Positions 7,243 to 16,977 of a stretch of DNA of 64,000 bases are shown piece after piece. The stretch's first letter is position 1. Each line of letters begins with the position of its first letter. The DNA is from Bacteroidales bacterium UBA1173. GTDB lineage: Bacteria > Bacteroidota > Bacteroidia > Bacteroidales > F082. The position numbers were made by a program, and so were the translations under genes. The notes beneath the pieces were generated by a model, which saw only the letters and a program-made list of their open reading frames with translations, had not been told where the DNA came from and ran no database searches. The DNA lies in assembly GCA_002311655.1 (NCBI GenBank), contig DBYZ01000009.1:74453-138452 (forward strand), given 5' to 3'.

Positions 7243-8895
7243 TTATTGTAATACAATTACTTGTTTTGTGCTCTGACCGTCTTTGTCTGTCAGGACCATT
7301 AAATATGTGCCTTTTTCAAGTTTTGACAAATCGACAGTTGTTTTGTCGTTAATTGATTGATTATAAACCAATTGACCGGCTGTTGTGTAAACTGTAAGAA
7401 CGTTTTCGCCTTCGATGTCGATGGTAATCAAGCCGTTTGAAGGGTTAGGGTAGATGTTGGCATTGTTTGCGATGTTTTCGTCGACACCGTCATGTTTTGA
7501 GAAATAGAACTCATTTGATTCCTTGTCGGTGAAGGCGCTACCTGAGACTATTGTCTGGCTGCCGACTTTCAGGCCGTAAAGACCGTTGCCGCTTTGGAGA
7601 CCATTGCCACCTGCATCATAGATTGTAAATCTGTAGCAGTCATCATCTTCAAGATCAAAATTTTCTGTGTAATTCTTATGCGCTTCTTCGTATGGTCCGC
7701 CGCTCAAAACGACTTCACCAGTTGATGTTTTCACAATATCCCATGTGATTGACTGAGGGTCATCGTCAGTGCGGATTGTGAGTTTGAACGATTTGTTGAG
7801 GATGAAAGGAGCATCTTCAAAAGTGTATCTGTAAGTTCCTGGTGCATAATCATCAGCGGCGCCGTTGATTTGTGTGATTTCGAAAATCATAGCGTTGTCC
7901 TCAGATGTCTCAACATCGTCGAAGTTCAGCTCGCCAAAATTAAGCTTAGCTGTTTTGCCGGTTTCAATACTGCCTTGCCAATTCAAGTCAGTTATGCTTG
8001 TTCCGTTGACAGAAACATTGATTGCCAATGAGTTAATGGTCTCTGAACCGAAATTGGTGACATAAATGTCAGGATTGACGCTTGATGAGCAGATGGTCTT
8101 CATTGTGTGGTCCAAACTGCTTATCTTGGCCTGTTTTCCATAAAATGGCTGGAAATCATCCGATGACTTGCATCCTTGAATCATTTGTTTTGTGTTGCTG
8201 TCCTGAAGCCATGCAACTGCTGTCAACTCGCTGATGTTCATAACGTTAGCCAATGCCCATGAATATTTGAAAGCGAAATAGTCGCCAGCTTCCATAGCGT
8301 TAATGCTTGTTCCTGCTGCGCTTGGAAGAAGTTTTTTCATGACATTATGGAAGATTCTTTCGCCGTTTGAACCAGGTGCTGACGCGTATTCCATGGTCTT
8401 TTCGATAACCGAGATGTTGAGTTTCAAGTTGTTTGAATTGATTGCAGTAGTGGCTTTTCCCATAACGACAACAAACATTGTGTCTTGTGCCGCGTTGAAA
8501 TAATGAGTCATTCTCATCTCGATCGGTGATTCCACTGCAGCCCATTGGTTAACCAAACTTTGACTGACGCTGCTGGAGTTGCCGATCCATGTGCCGTCAC
8601 CAACTGAATAAGGAACTGCATTGATGTTGTAAAATGACACTTTTGATGAGACATCACCAGGGTTATGAAGGTTCATCGGGTCACCGGCAGCTGGCCAGTT
8701 GACATGATATTTGATGGCAATGAGCTTGTCGGTGTTATTATTAATAAGGGCATCCAAATTAGGGTTTGCGGATGCACATGGACCACATGTTGTACTCGTA
8801 AAGCATTCAAGCACAACGGTTCTCTGATTTTGAGCGTTCAAAACGCCTATGCCAATCATAAGGCTTAATGTGAGTAAAGATAGGATTTTTTTCAT
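7243..8895 (-). CDS. Omp28-like thioredoxin-fold protein with T9SS type A sorting domain
   Basis: A 550-residue exported protein. Signal peptide 1-21 (ends 'VLNAQ'), then a thioredoxin-like Omp28-related domain with a CxxC motif, 'TTCGPCASANPNLD', at about residues 35-48, which suggests a redox or adhesin role outside the cell. A middle beta-rich region follows, and the last ~75 residues form a type A T9SS sorting domain ('IYPNPSNGLITIDI...GTYLMVLTDKDGQSTKQVIVLQ'). It is expected to cross the outer membrane by type IX secretion and be surface-attached or released. It has its own promoter and terminator, so it is likely monocistronic. Confidence 0.85.
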   Translation of the reverse strand: MKKILSLLTLSLMIGIGVLNAQNQRTVVLECFTSTTCGPCASANPNLDALINNNTDKLIAIKYHVNWPAAGDPMNLHNPGDVSSKVSFYNINAVPYSVGDGTWIGNSSSVSQSLVNQWAAVESPIEMRMTHYFNAAQDTMFVVVMGKATTAINSNNLKLNISVIEKTMEYASAPGSNGERIFHNVMKKLLPSAAGTSINAMEAGDYFAFKYSWALANVMNISELTAVAWLQDSNTKQMIQGCKSSDDFQPFYGKQAKISSLDHTMKTICSSSVNPDIYVTNFGSETINSLAINVSVNGTSITDLNWQGSIETGKTAKLNFGELNFDDVETSEDNAMIFEITQINGAADDYAPGTYRYTFEDAPFILNKSFKLTIRTDDDPQSITWDIVKTSTGEVVLSGGPYEEAHKNYTENFDLEDDDCYRFTIYDAGGNGLQSGNGLYGLKVGSQTIVSGSAFTDKESNEFYFSKHDGVDENIANNANIYPNPSNGLITIDIEGENVLTVYTTAGQLVYNQSINDKTTVDLSKLEKGTYLMVLTDKDGQSTKQVIVLQ

Positions 8896-8915
8896 GATAA
8901 ATGTATTAGATTTTG

Positions 8916-8923
8916 CAAAATTA
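8916..8923 (-). promoter_or_regulatory. -7 promoter element for the Omp28-like gene
   Basis: TAATTTTG on the minus strand, 20 nt before the ATG. It overlaps the last codon of the upstream ATPase gene (stop at 8921-8923). Confidence 0.6.
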
Positions 8924-9679
8924 TAAAATTTCTTTTAAAAGATAGTCGTTGTCAGCGTCTTTTAATCCAAAATATTTTTGAATAGTACCTTGTTTCAACA
9001 ACTCGGAACTTTGTCCTGCCGCAAATGGCTTGTTTTTCGCGATAATCCAGAGGTTGTCGGTGTAGCGGAGCAGAAGCTCGAGATCATGAGAACTGAAAAG
9101 AATGGCTTTTTTCTGTTCCTTGGCAAGCCGTTTCAACAGCGAAAACAACTCGATCTTACTCGGATAATCCAAGAAGGCAGTCGGTTCGTCGAGCATGATT
9201 ATTGGTGTGTTTTGAGCAATCGCTTTGGCAATCATCACCTTCTGTTTTTCGCCATCAGATAATGTATTGAAAACTCTGTCAATCAAATTATTAACACCAA
9301 CTAATTCAAGTGATACTTTAATCTCGTTTTCATCCTTTTCGTTGAGTTTTCCAAACATGCCGGTATAAGGGTAACGACCTGCTGCGACTACGTCGAAGAC
9401 CTTCAGAAACATATCGTCGGGACGCTCAGTGAGAACGATGCCCAACAGTTTTGCACGCTCTTTCGGTGAATACGACATCAAATCCTTGCCGAACAACTCG
9501 ATTTTGCCTCCAACGGGCTTGATATGTGTGGAAAAAGTCTTGAAAAGCGTTGATTTTCCGGCACCGTTGGGACCAACCAATGCGATGATGTCGCCTTCAT
9601 TTAGCGTCACGTTGATGTCGGAGACAACGGTTTTATTGTCGTAACCAATTGATAATGATGATGTTTTTAATATTTCCAT
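8921..9679 (-). CDS. ABC transporter ATPase, FecE/BtuD type
   Basis: A 252-residue nucleotide-binding subunit: Walker A 'GPNGAGKST', signature 'LSDGEKQK' (a variant of LSGGQ), Walker B 'IIMLDEPTAFLD', and switch His in 'SSHDLELLL'. It belongs to the siderophore/haem/cobalamin importer group. Its ATG directly abuts the stop of the permease gene, forming a binding protein-permease-ATPase operon. Confidence 0.9.
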   Translation of the reverse strand: MEILKTSSLSIGYDNKTVVSDINVTLNEGDIIALVGPNGAGKSTLFKTFSTHIKPVGGKIELFGKDLMSYSPKERAKLLGIVLTERPDDMFLKVFDVVAAGRYPYTGMFGKLNEKDENEIKVSLELVGVNNLIDRVFNTLSDGEKQKVMIAKAIAQNTPIIMLDEPTAFLDYPSKIELFSLLKRLAKEQKKAILFSSHDLELLLRYTDNLWIIAKNKPFAAGQSSELLKQGTIQKYFGLKDADNDYLLKEIL

Positions 9680-10702
9680 TTATTTCTTACTTTTCATGAT
9701 TACTGAGATGACGACCGGTGCACCGATGAATGCCGTTACCGCGTTGATTGGCAAGTTGCCATCGAAGCCAGGCATTCTTGCGATAAGGTTGCAGAAAAGC
9801 GCCATATCCATGCCGATAAGCATCGTGGCAGGGATGAGTAGGCGATGGTCGCTGCTCTTGAACAGAAAACGTGCGATATGAGGCATCGCGAGTCCCACAA
9901 AGGCGATAGGGCCGCAATAAGCCGTCACAATAGCTGTCAAATAACCGGATACAAGGATAATGATGACACTGTTTTTCTTGATGTTCAGGCCTAGATTTTC
10001 GGCATACATTTCGCCTAACAGCAAGATATTCAAGTTCTTGGATAAGAAAAACGTCGCAATCAAACCAATGATGATGCTGACAGCGAACACTGGCATTTTT
10101 GATGTGCCGACGCCGGAAAAACTACCCATGCCCCAGATGACGAAGGCATGAATGTCTTCTTTCAAACTGAAGAACTTGAGGATGTCGGTAATTGAGCCTG
10201 CCAGATACGCAATCATTAAACCTATGATTATCAATGTCGTCATGTTTTTCATTCGTGAGCTGAAAGCTAGCATAACGAACAATACCAGCACGGCACCGAT
10301 GAATGCCGCCAGACTCACACCGATTGTCGACCACCATCCGAATGAGGACACGGCAGCACCGGAAATCGCGCCTGTAAGCAGTATCACGATGCCGACACCT
10401 AAACTGGCTCCGCTGGAGATACCGAGCATTGACGGATCGGCGAGAGGGTTACGGAACAATGTCTGCATCAGAAGACCTGCCACGGCTAGAGCGGCGCCTG
10501 CTAACAAGGCCGTCAAAGCTTGCGGAAGTCTATAATTGAAAATAATGACACTCAATGTTTTATCTGCATTATCTTTGAGTAATACTTTAAGTATGTCATC
10601 AAACGGAACCATAACTGAACCGACAAAGAGATTCAGTGCAAAAAGCACTACACCAAGGATGATAATTCCTAAAATCCCGATAGTTATCCTGTTATTTCTC
10701 AT
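9680..10702 (-). CDS. FecCD-family ABC permease
   Basis: A 340-residue polytopic protein with about ten membrane segments and FecCD/BtuC hallmarks: 'YRLPQALTALLAGAALAVAGLLMQTLFRNPLADPSMLGISSGASLG' region near residue 55-100 and 'CGPIAFVGLAMPHIARFL' near 260-280. It imports an iron-siderophore, haem or cobalamin-like ligand. Its start overlaps the end of the binding-protein gene by 11 nt, indicating translational coupling. Confidence 0.92.
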   Translation of the reverse strand: MRNNRITIGILGIIILGVVLFALNLFVGSVMVPFDDILKVLLKDNADKTLSVIIFNYRLPQALTALLAGAALAVAGLLMQTLFRNPLADPSMLGISSGASLGVGIVILLTGAISGAAVSSFGWWSTIGVSLAAFIGAVLVLFVMLAFSSRMKNMTTLIIIGLMIAYLAGSITDILKFFSLKEDIHAFVIWGMGSFSGVGTSKMPVFAVSIIIGLIATFFLSKNLNILLLGEMYAENLGLNIKKNSVIIILVSGYLTAIVTAYCGPIAFVGLAMPHIARFLFKSSDHRLLIPATMLIGMDMALFCNLIARMPGFDGNLPINAVTAFIGAPVVISVIMKSKK

Positions 10703-11834
10703 CTTTCAAAATGTAAAAATATTTTGGCGTATAGTCTTCATTTGCAAGCATCTCCGGATGGAATGCAAGCACGAAATCTTTCAGCAGCATGTCGGGTTCA
10801 TATTCCGACTTCTCGAAATAACCGCTTTCACGGATGTCGCACACAATGACATTGTGGTTTTTATATGCCTTAAAATACGTATATAATTCATTTTCAGCGG
10901 CTAAGCCATCATATGTAAACTTGTGGCTGGTGGAGTTCATCACGCGCCAGAAATCGGCGTCACGGGCTTTGGAAAGCACCGTTTCGGCATCTACTGGCAG
11001 ACTCGCGGTGGAGTTGTTGTCGCTCCAGATGTAATCAGCGCCTGCATCGTGGAAAATCTGTGCGATATAGCTTGCGCCACCAGGCAGATACCACTGGCCT
11101 TCAAACGGCAAATCTGAGAAAACTGTTGGTCTTTTTTCAACATTCTGACAGATGTTTTTCAATGATTCATAACGACTTACGATGTCGTCAAACCATTTGT
11201 CGGTGTCCTTTTCACGACATGTGAGATAACCAATGACTTTCAGCCATTCGGCTCGTCCAAGTGGATGATTTTCAAGGTAATCGGCGAATGGAAACATCAC
11301 TGCGCCGGTCAAATCACCGATTTCAGTCTTAGGTACCGTGGAATATGGCGTGTAAAGAATCAAGTCTGGGTGGAGGCTTATCACGATTTCGGTCTTCAAA
11401 CTCGTCTCAATGCCAACATCCTCAATCTTTTTTTCAGCCAAAAGCCTTTTGATTTCAACGTTGTCAGTATAGTTGCTTTCGAGGATTCCTTTCACGCGTT
11501 CAATCTCGCCAAGCTCAAGAAACACTGACCATTGCGTGGATGAATATGCTATTACATTCTTTACGGGAGTACGGATAACAGCCTTGTTTTCAAGCTCTTT
11601 TGGAAGTGTCAATGTATCAGGATAGAGGTAAAACTCGCCAAGCGATTTGTCGTTCCAAGGATTTGAAACATTTACGTAATATCCTGATTTATAATTGGTT
11701 ACATCGACATAACTTGTATACTGCATCAAATTGTCATTTTCGACGCCTGCATCTTTTTTATCCTTGTTTGAGTCGAAAGCACAAGAAAAGAGTATGCAAG
11801 TCATTGATAAACAGATAAATAACAACTTCTTCAT
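10692..11834 (-). CDS. Periplasmic substrate-binding lipoprotein of FecB/BtuF type
   Basis: A 380-residue lipoprotein (signal MKKLLFICLSMTCILFSC, Cys 18). 'VIRTPVKNVIAYSSTQWSVFLELGEIERVKGI' and 'HPDLILYTP' are typical of class III (helical-backbone) binding proteins for iron chelates or cobalamin. It heads the importer operon and has a clear promoter. The ligand cannot be read from sequence. Cobalamin is a possibility worth noting because the KamE encoded at 18.5 kb needs B12, but no cobalamin riboswitch was seen upstream. Confidence 0.85.
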   Translation of the reverse strand: MKKLLFICLSMTCILFSCAFDSNKDKKDAGVENDNLMQYTSYVDVTNYKSGYYVNVSNPWNDKSLGEFYLYPDTLTLPKELENKAVIRTPVKNVIAYSSTQWSVFLELGEIERVKGILESNYTDNVEIKRLLAEKKIEDVGIETSLKTEIVISLHPDLILYTPYSTVPKTEIGDLTGAVMFPFADYLENHPLGRAEWLKVIGYLTCREKDTDKWFDDIVSRYESLKNICQNVEKRPTVFSDLPFEGQWYLPGGASYIAQIFHDAGADYIWSDNNSTASLPVDAETVLSKARDADFWRVMNSTSHKFTYDGLAAENELYTYFKAYKNHNVIVCDIRESGYFEKSEYEPDMLLKDFVLAFHPEMLANEDYTPKYFYILKDEK

Positions 11835-11863
11835 CGCAAACTGGATTTAATGTGTTTTGTTTG

Positions 11864-11871
11864 CAAAAATA
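11864..11871 (-). promoter_or_regulatory. -7 promoter element for the ABC importer operon
   Basis: TATTTTTG on the minus strand, 29 nt before the binding-protein ATG. Confidence 0.6.
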
Positions 11872-11908
11872 ATAAAATAAATGTTTCGTTTTATTGATAA
11901 AAATTGTT

Positions 11909-11916
11909 TAATTTTG
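11909..11916 (+). promoter_or_regulatory. -7 promoter element for the mutL-uvrB operon
   Basis: TAATTTTG, 19 nt before the ATG at 11936. All five following genes are separated by 2 nt or overlap, so this is the likely operon promoter. Confidence 0.6.
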
Positions 11917-11935
11917 CAGATTAAAATATTGAATT

Positions 11936-12265
11936 ATGGGAATTTTCATGTTTCACAGGCCTGAAATGCCTAAGTTTAACTACATTCCGAGGTATTACAA
12001 CCCCGAAAAAGAGGAGCTGGAAAAGAGAAAAGCTGCGTTGGGTTTGGACTCCGATCTCACTGATAGTGAGAAACTTAGGGTTCAGATGCGACAGAGATGG
12101 GGGAGAATTGGAGATGACGGAAGGGCAAAGCAAAAAGGCTCGTCTACAAGCATGTTGCGTTATGCCATAATCTTTGGCTTTGCGGCGATAATGATATATT
12201 TCATATTCTTCACCCCTTTGGTGGAGAATTTCATCACTATGTTCCTGCATCTTGGAGGTAAGTAG
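11936..12265 (+). CDS. Small single-span membrane protein upstream of mutL
   Basis: A 109-residue protein with a polar N-terminal part rich in Lys/Arg/Glu (residues 15-70) and one membrane segment (about 74-94, 'RYAIIFGFAAIMIYFIFF'). No recognised domain. A protein of this kind directly before mutL is recurrent in Bacteroidetes genomes as I know them; its function is unknown. It lies 2 nt before mutL. Confidence 0.75.
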   Translation: MGIFMFHRPEMPKFNYIPRYYNPEKEELEKRKAALGLDSDLTDSEKLRVQMRQRWGRIGDDGRAKQKGSSTSMLRYAIIFGFAAIMIYFIFFTPLVENFITMFLHLGGK

Positions 12266-12267
12266 TT

Positions 12268-14070
12268 ATGTCGTTGGATATCATCAAGTTACTTCCGGAT
12301 TCCGTCGCGAATCAGATTGCTGCCGGTGAGGTTATTCAGCGGCCTGCATCCGTTGTTAAGGAGTTGATAGAAAATGCGATAGACGCTGGCGCGACGCAGA
12401 TCGACCTCGTTGTGAAGGATGCCGGACGTACTTTCATCACCGTGATTGACAACGGCTGCGGAATGTCGGAGACCGACGCTCGTCTGTGTTTTGAACGTCA
12501 TGCGACATCGAAAATCAAGAGCGCTGACGATCTCTTTGCCATAAAAACCATGGGATTCCGCGGTGAGGCTCTCGCTTCGATTGCCGCTGTTGCACAGGTG
12601 GAACTGACGACACGACGCAAAGAAGACGAGATAGGCACTAAAATCCGTATCGAAGGCTCGAAAGTCATGGAACAGCTGCCGAAACCGGCTTCCGTAGGCA
12701 CGAATTTCACAGTGAAAAATCTGTTTTTCAATGTTCCGGCACGACGTAACTTCTTGAAATCCAATGAGGCAGAGCTTCGTCATATCAACGAGGAGTTCTT
12801 CCGCATAACGATAATGAATCCGGAAATAGGGTTCACATTTGTTAGCAACGACAAGGAGCTGTTCCATCTTTATCCAGGCACCTTGAAACAACGTATCGTC
12901 GGACTTTTTGGCAAGGATTACGATGGTAAGTTGTTGCCAGTCAATCAGGTAACAGAGTCGGTGACAATCGACGGATTCATCGTGAAGCCTGAGTTTTCAA
13001 AAAAGACCCGTGGCGAGCAGTATTTCTTCGTGAACCGTCGTTTTATCAAGCATGCATACCTTCATCACGCCGTGGAAAACGCCTACAAAGAGCTGATCCC
13101 ACAGGATTGTTTCCCCGGCTATTTCCTTGACATTCAGATAGATCCGAAGGAAATTGATATCAATATCCACCCGACAAAGACGGAAGTCAACTTCATCGAC
13201 GTGAAACTGATATACGCCATAATGCATTCCGCGGTGCGTAAAGCAATAGGACAGAATAACTTAGCCCCGACTTTGGACTTCGACATCAACCCGAATATGG
13301 GCATTGATTTCGGTGAGGCAAGTCGCATGGATCGGCCCGTCATTGCCCCGAAAGTGGATTTTGACCCGAATTTCAACCCGTTTAAAATCAGTCCGGTACG
13401 TCACCAGCAGCAGAATTGGCGCATCGCCTATGACAATAGCGGAGATACCATCTCTAATAGTCAATTTGCTGATAATGAGCCAGTTAGCAATGTTGTCGAT
13501 GATGAACAGAAGAATCTGTTTATACAGCTTCAGCAGTCTTACATCGTGACGGCAGTGAAATCAGGGATTTTGGTTGTTGACCAACATCTGGCGCATGAGA
13601 GGATACTTTACGAGAAGTATCTGAAGGAGATGGAGACCGAGGTCATTGCATCGCAGCAAGAATTGTTTCCACATCATATCTCATTGAATATCAATGATGC
13701 ATCGATTCTTAAAGAGATGAAACCTGAGCTTGAAAAGATAGGTTTCCGCATTGAGGCGATGAACAACACAACTTTTATCATCAATGGAACACCTGTTGAC
13801 TGCAAAGGTAGTGACGCTGTTTCGATTATTGAAAAACTTTTAGAGGATTACAAGACAAATAACTCTGGTAATCAATCAGATAGGAAATTAAATTTGGCAC
13901 GTTCACTGGCATCACAGATGGCGGTGAAGGCAGGTCAGACATTGAGTGCCGTGGAGATGCAGGACATCATCGACAGACTTTTTGGCTGTGCGGTGGCGGA
14001 AGTGGCGCCAAATGGTAAGAAAATCTACACAATCATCAATGCTGACGACATAAAAACACGTTTGAACTAA
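12268..14070 (+). CDS. mutL: DNA mismatch repair protein MutL
   Basis: A 600-residue protein. The N-terminal GHKL ATPase carries 'IAAGEVIQRPASVVKELIENAIDAGA', 'DNGCGM' and 'TMGFRGEALASIAAVA'. The C-terminal dimerisation domain includes 'VVDQHLAHERILYE', a close version of the DQHA(x)2E(x)4E metal-binding motif of endonuclease-type MutL, as expected in bacteria without MutH. It is cotranscribed with uvrB, so two DNA-repair genes share one operon. Confidence 0.96.
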   Translation: MSLDIIKLLPDSVANQIAAGEVIQRPASVVKELIENAIDAGATQIDLVVKDAGRTFITVIDNGCGMSETDARLCFERHATSKIKSADDLFAIKTMGFRGEALASIAAVAQVELTTRRKEDEIGTKIRIEGSKVMEQLPKPASVGTNFTVKNLFFNVPARRNFLKSNEAELRHINEEFFRITIMNPEIGFTFVSNDKELFHLYPGTLKQRIVGLFGKDYDGKLLPVNQVTESVTIDGFIVKPEFSKKTRGEQYFFVNRRFIKHAYLHHAVENAYKELIPQDCFPGYFLDIQIDPKEIDINIHPTKTEVNFIDVKLIYAIMHSAVRKAIGQNNLAPTLDFDINPNMGIDFGEASRMDRPVIAPKVDFDPNFNPFKISPVRHQQQNWRIAYDNSGDTISNSQFADNEPVSNVVDDEQKNLFIQLQQSYIVTAVKSGILVVDQHLAHERILYEKYLKEMETEVIASQQELFPHHISLNINDASILKEMKPELEKIGFRIEAMNNTTFIINGTPVDCKGSDAVSIIEKLLEDYKTNNSGNQSDRKLNLARSLASQMAVKAGQTLSAVEMQDIIDRLFGCAVAEVAPNGKKIYTIINADDIKTRLN

Positions 14071-14957
14071 TGGACAATCAATTTAGACCACAAGGCTTTT
14101 CGATTTTACCACCAGTGGTAAAGAACTTATTGATAATCAATGTTGTATTTTATTTGGCGACATGGGCTGCCGAAGCGGCTTGGCGCATTGACTTATCAGA
14201 TTATCTGGGCTTGCATTATGTCGGCGCATCTGATTTCAGACCATATCAATTTGTGACGTACATGTTCATGCATGGCGGTTTCGCGCATCTTTTCTTCAAC
14301 ATGTTTGCACTATGGATGTTCGGAAACAGCATTGAAAATGTGTGGGGACCGAAGCAATTCCTCATATTTTACTTCGTCTGCGGCATTGGCGCCGGTTTGA
14401 CGCAGGAACTTGTGCAGTACATACAACTTTCTGATATTGTCGAGAATTACCAGTATGTGAGGATGGGCAACCGCAACATACCTGTCGATGAATATCTCAA
14501 CATGCTGACTACTGTTGGTGCTTCAGGAGCTGTTTATGGCATCCTTCTCGCATTCGGCATGATGTGGCCAAACTCTAGGATTTACATATACTTCGCCATT
14601 CCAATTAAGGCGAAATGGTTTGTGATAATATATGGTCTCATTGAGCTTTTCTCGGGCTTTTCATCTATCGACAACGTGGCGCATTTCGCACATGTCGGAG
14701 GCATGCTGTTCGGTTTGGGCCTAATCTTATATTGGAGATATAAAGCCGGAACTTGGCAGCCGCGATTCAACATAAAATTCAATAAAAACAGAGGTTTCGA
14801 GAGCAGCAGACCGAAATCGGATTGGGACTACAACAAAGAACGTGCCGAAGACGACCGCAGAACCGACGAAATCCTTGATAAAATCAGCAAAGGCGGCTAC
14901 GACAGCCTCACCAAGGAAGAGAAAGAGTTTTTGTTCAGACAGAGTAAGAAAAGCTGA
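14070..14957 (+). CDS. Rhomboid-family intramembrane serine protease
   Basis: A 295-residue protein with six to seven membrane segments. Catalytic dyad visible: S152 in 'GASGAVYG' and H208 in 'HFAHVGGMLFG'; 'HGGFAHLFFNMFALWMFG' is the conserved loop/TM2 region. The C-terminal ~65 residues are a soluble charged tail with 'DEILDKISKGGYDSLTKEEKEFL', common in Bacteroidetes rhomboids. The start overlaps the mutL stop (TAATG). Confidence 0.93.
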   Translation: MDNQFRPQGFSILPPVVKNLLIINVVFYLATWAAEAAWRIDLSDYLGLHYVGASDFRPYQFVTYMFMHGGFAHLFFNMFALWMFGNSIENVWGPKQFLIFYFVCGIGAGLTQELVQYIQLSDIVENYQYVRMGNRNIPVDEYLNMLTTVGASGAVYGILLAFGMMWPNSRIYIYFAIPIKAKWFVIIYGLIELFSGFSSIDNVAHFAHVGGMLFGLGLILYWRYKAGTWQPRFNIKFNKNRGFESSRPKSDWDYNKERAEDDRRTDEILDKISKGGYDSLTKEEKEFLFRQSKKS

Positions 14958-16975
14958 TGAATTTCAAAATCGCATCGGAGTTTAAGCCCACTGGCGACCA
15001 GCCTCAAGCCATAGAACAGCTGAAAAACGGCATCTTGGCGGGGGAGAGGTACCAGACTTTGATGGGCGTGACAGGCTCTGGCAAGACATTTACCATCGCC
15101 AACATGCTGGCGGAACTGAACCGTCCTGCCCTGATTCTCAGTCATAACAAGACTCTCGCGGCGCAGTTGTACAGCGAATTCAAGCAGTTTTTTCCGGAAA
15201 ACAAGGTCGAATATTTCGTTTCATATTACGATTATTATCAGCCGGAAGCGTTTATTCCTCAGACAAACACCTATATTGAGAAAGATTTATCGATAAACGA
15301 CGAGATCGACAGATTGCGACTGAGCACAACATCGGCACTGCTTTCGGGGCGACGAGATGTGATTGTAGTGTCCTCAGTATCATGTATTTACGGTATCGGA
15401 AACCCGGAAGATTTCAGCAAAAATGTGATAAACATTGAACTTGGCCAGAAGATTCGTCGCGACGACCTGCTTTTTGACCTCTCGAATGCGCTTTATAGCC
15501 GAAACGACATCGAATTTTCACGAGGAAGATTCCGTGTGAAAGGCGACACTGTGGATGTTTTTCCGGCATATTCCGAGACACCTTTCAGAATAATCTTTTG
15601 GGACGATGAGATTGAGGAATTGGAGTCGTTTGACCCGATAAACGGGACGAGAATCGAGAGTCTGCAGAATATCACGTTGTTTCCGGCAAATATCTTCGTC
15701 ACTTCGAAAGAAAAGATAAAACAAGCAACTGAAGAGATTCTGCTTGATATGTTTAAGCAAGCCGAATATTTCCGTGAAATTGGCAAATTTGAGGATGCAA
15801 AACGTCTGGAAGACCGTGTAAATCATGATGTTGAGATGATTCGAGAGCTTGGATATTGTTCGGGCATCGAGAACTATTCGCGATATTTTGATGGACGCGC
15901 CGCAGGCACGCGCCCGTTCTGTCTGCTTGATTTCTTCCCCGACGATTTTATCACCATTATCGATGAAAGTCATGTCACCGTGTCGCAGATCCGTGGCATG
16001 TACGGCGGTGACCGTTCGAGGAAACAGACCCTCGTGGAATACGGCTTCCGACTGCCGTCGGCGCTCGATAACCGTCCATTGAAATTCGATGAGTTTGAGG
16101 CACTTACAGGACAGACAATATACGTCAGTGCAACACCTGGAGACTATGAGATGCAGAAAACACAAGGCGTTTATGTCGAGCAGCTGATACGCCCGACAGG
16201 ACTTCTTGACCCGGTCATCGAGGTGCGTCCTTGCACCAACCAGGTCGATGACCTTGTTGACGAGATAATTCGCGTTTTGGGCAACAAACAACGTGTGCTT
16301 GTCACCACTCTGACAAAACGCATGGCGGAGGAACTCACAAACTACCTTAACAACCTGAATATCGCTACAAGATACATACACTCTGACGTCGATACCCTTG
16401 ACCGTGTTGACATCATGATGGGCTTGAGAAGGGGAGACTTCGACGTTTTGGTGGGTGTTAACCTGCTTCGTGAGGGTCTGGATCTGCCTGAGGTTCAATT
16501 GGTTGCGATTTTAGACGCCGACAAGGAAGGCTTCTTGCGCTCGGAACGCTCGTTGACACAGACGGCAGGACGTGCTGCACGTAACGCCGACAGCAAAGTG
16601 ATAATGTATGCCGACAAAATCACTGACGCGATGCGTAAAACCATAGACGAGACCCAACGACGACGCGAGAAACAGATGGCTTATAATATCGAGCATGGCA
16701 TAGTGCCGAAAACAATCATCAAGCCACTCGACACAGCATGGAACGAAACCATCAACAACCGCAAACTCGTTGAATATGAAGCGGCTGAAGAGAGCGTGCG
16801 CGCTGTGGCGGAAGAGAAAGTCGCCGTTTATCGTTCACCGAAAGACATCAAAAAAGCCATTCAGGAAGCCAAGAAAGAGATGGAGAGATCTGTCAAGGAA
16901 CTTGACTTCATGAATGCCGCAAAATACCGCGACATTGTCGTCGCTTTGGAAGAGAAACTTAACAAAATTGATTGA
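14957..16975 (+). CDS. uvrB: Excinuclease ABC subunit B (UvrB)
   Basis: A 672-residue, full-length UvrB. Walker A 'GVTGSGKTF' near residue 39, beta-hairpin region 'YYDYYQPEAFIPQTNTYIEKD', helicase motifs 'DESH' and 'ATPGDYE', 'REGLDLPEV' and 'QTAGRAARN', and the C-terminal UVR motif ending 'AAKYRDIVVALEEKL'. It acts with UvrA and UvrC in nucleotide excision repair. The start overlaps the rhomboid stop (TGATG). Confidence 0.97.
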   Translation: MNFKIASEFKPTGDQPQAIEQLKNGILAGERYQTLMGVTGSGKTFTIANMLAELNRPALILSHNKTLAAQLYSEFKQFFPENKVEYFVSYYDYYQPEAFIPQTNTYIEKDLSINDEIDRLRLSTTSALLSGRRDVIVVSSVSCIYGIGNPEDFSKNVINIELGQKIRRDDLLFDLSNALYSRNDIEFSRGRFRVKGDTVDVFPAYSETPFRIIFWDDEIEELESFDPINGTRIESLQNITLFPANIFVTSKEKIKQATEEILLDMFKQAEYFREIGKFEDAKRLEDRVNHDVEMIRELGYCSGIENYSRYFDGRAAGTRPFCLLDFFPDDFITIIDESHVTVSQIRGMYGGDRSRKQTLVEYGFRLPSALDNRPLKFDEFEALTGQTIYVSATPGDYEMQKTQGVYVEQLIRPTGLLDPVIEVRPCTNQVDDLVDEIIRVLGNKQRVLVTTLTKRMAEELTNYLNNLNIATRYIHSDVDTLDRVDIMMGLRRGDFDVLVGVNLLREGLDLPEVQLVAILDADKEGFLRSERSLTQTAGRAARNADSKVIMYADKITDAMRKTIDETQRRREKQMAYNIEHGIVPKTIIKPLDTAWNETINNRKLVEYEAAEESVRAVAEEKVAVYRSPKDIKKAIQEAKKEMERSVKELDFMNAAKYRDIVVALEEKLNKID

Positions 16976-16977
16976 AT

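Noticed and set aside
11835..11935. Cobalamin riboswitch before the ABC importer
   Set aside because: The gap is about 100 bp, is AT-rich, is occupied by two divergent promoters and shows no B12-box-like sequence.
16972..16977. TTG start for gltS
   Set aside because: An ATG two codons later avoids overlap with the uvrB stop and gives a normal N-terminus.
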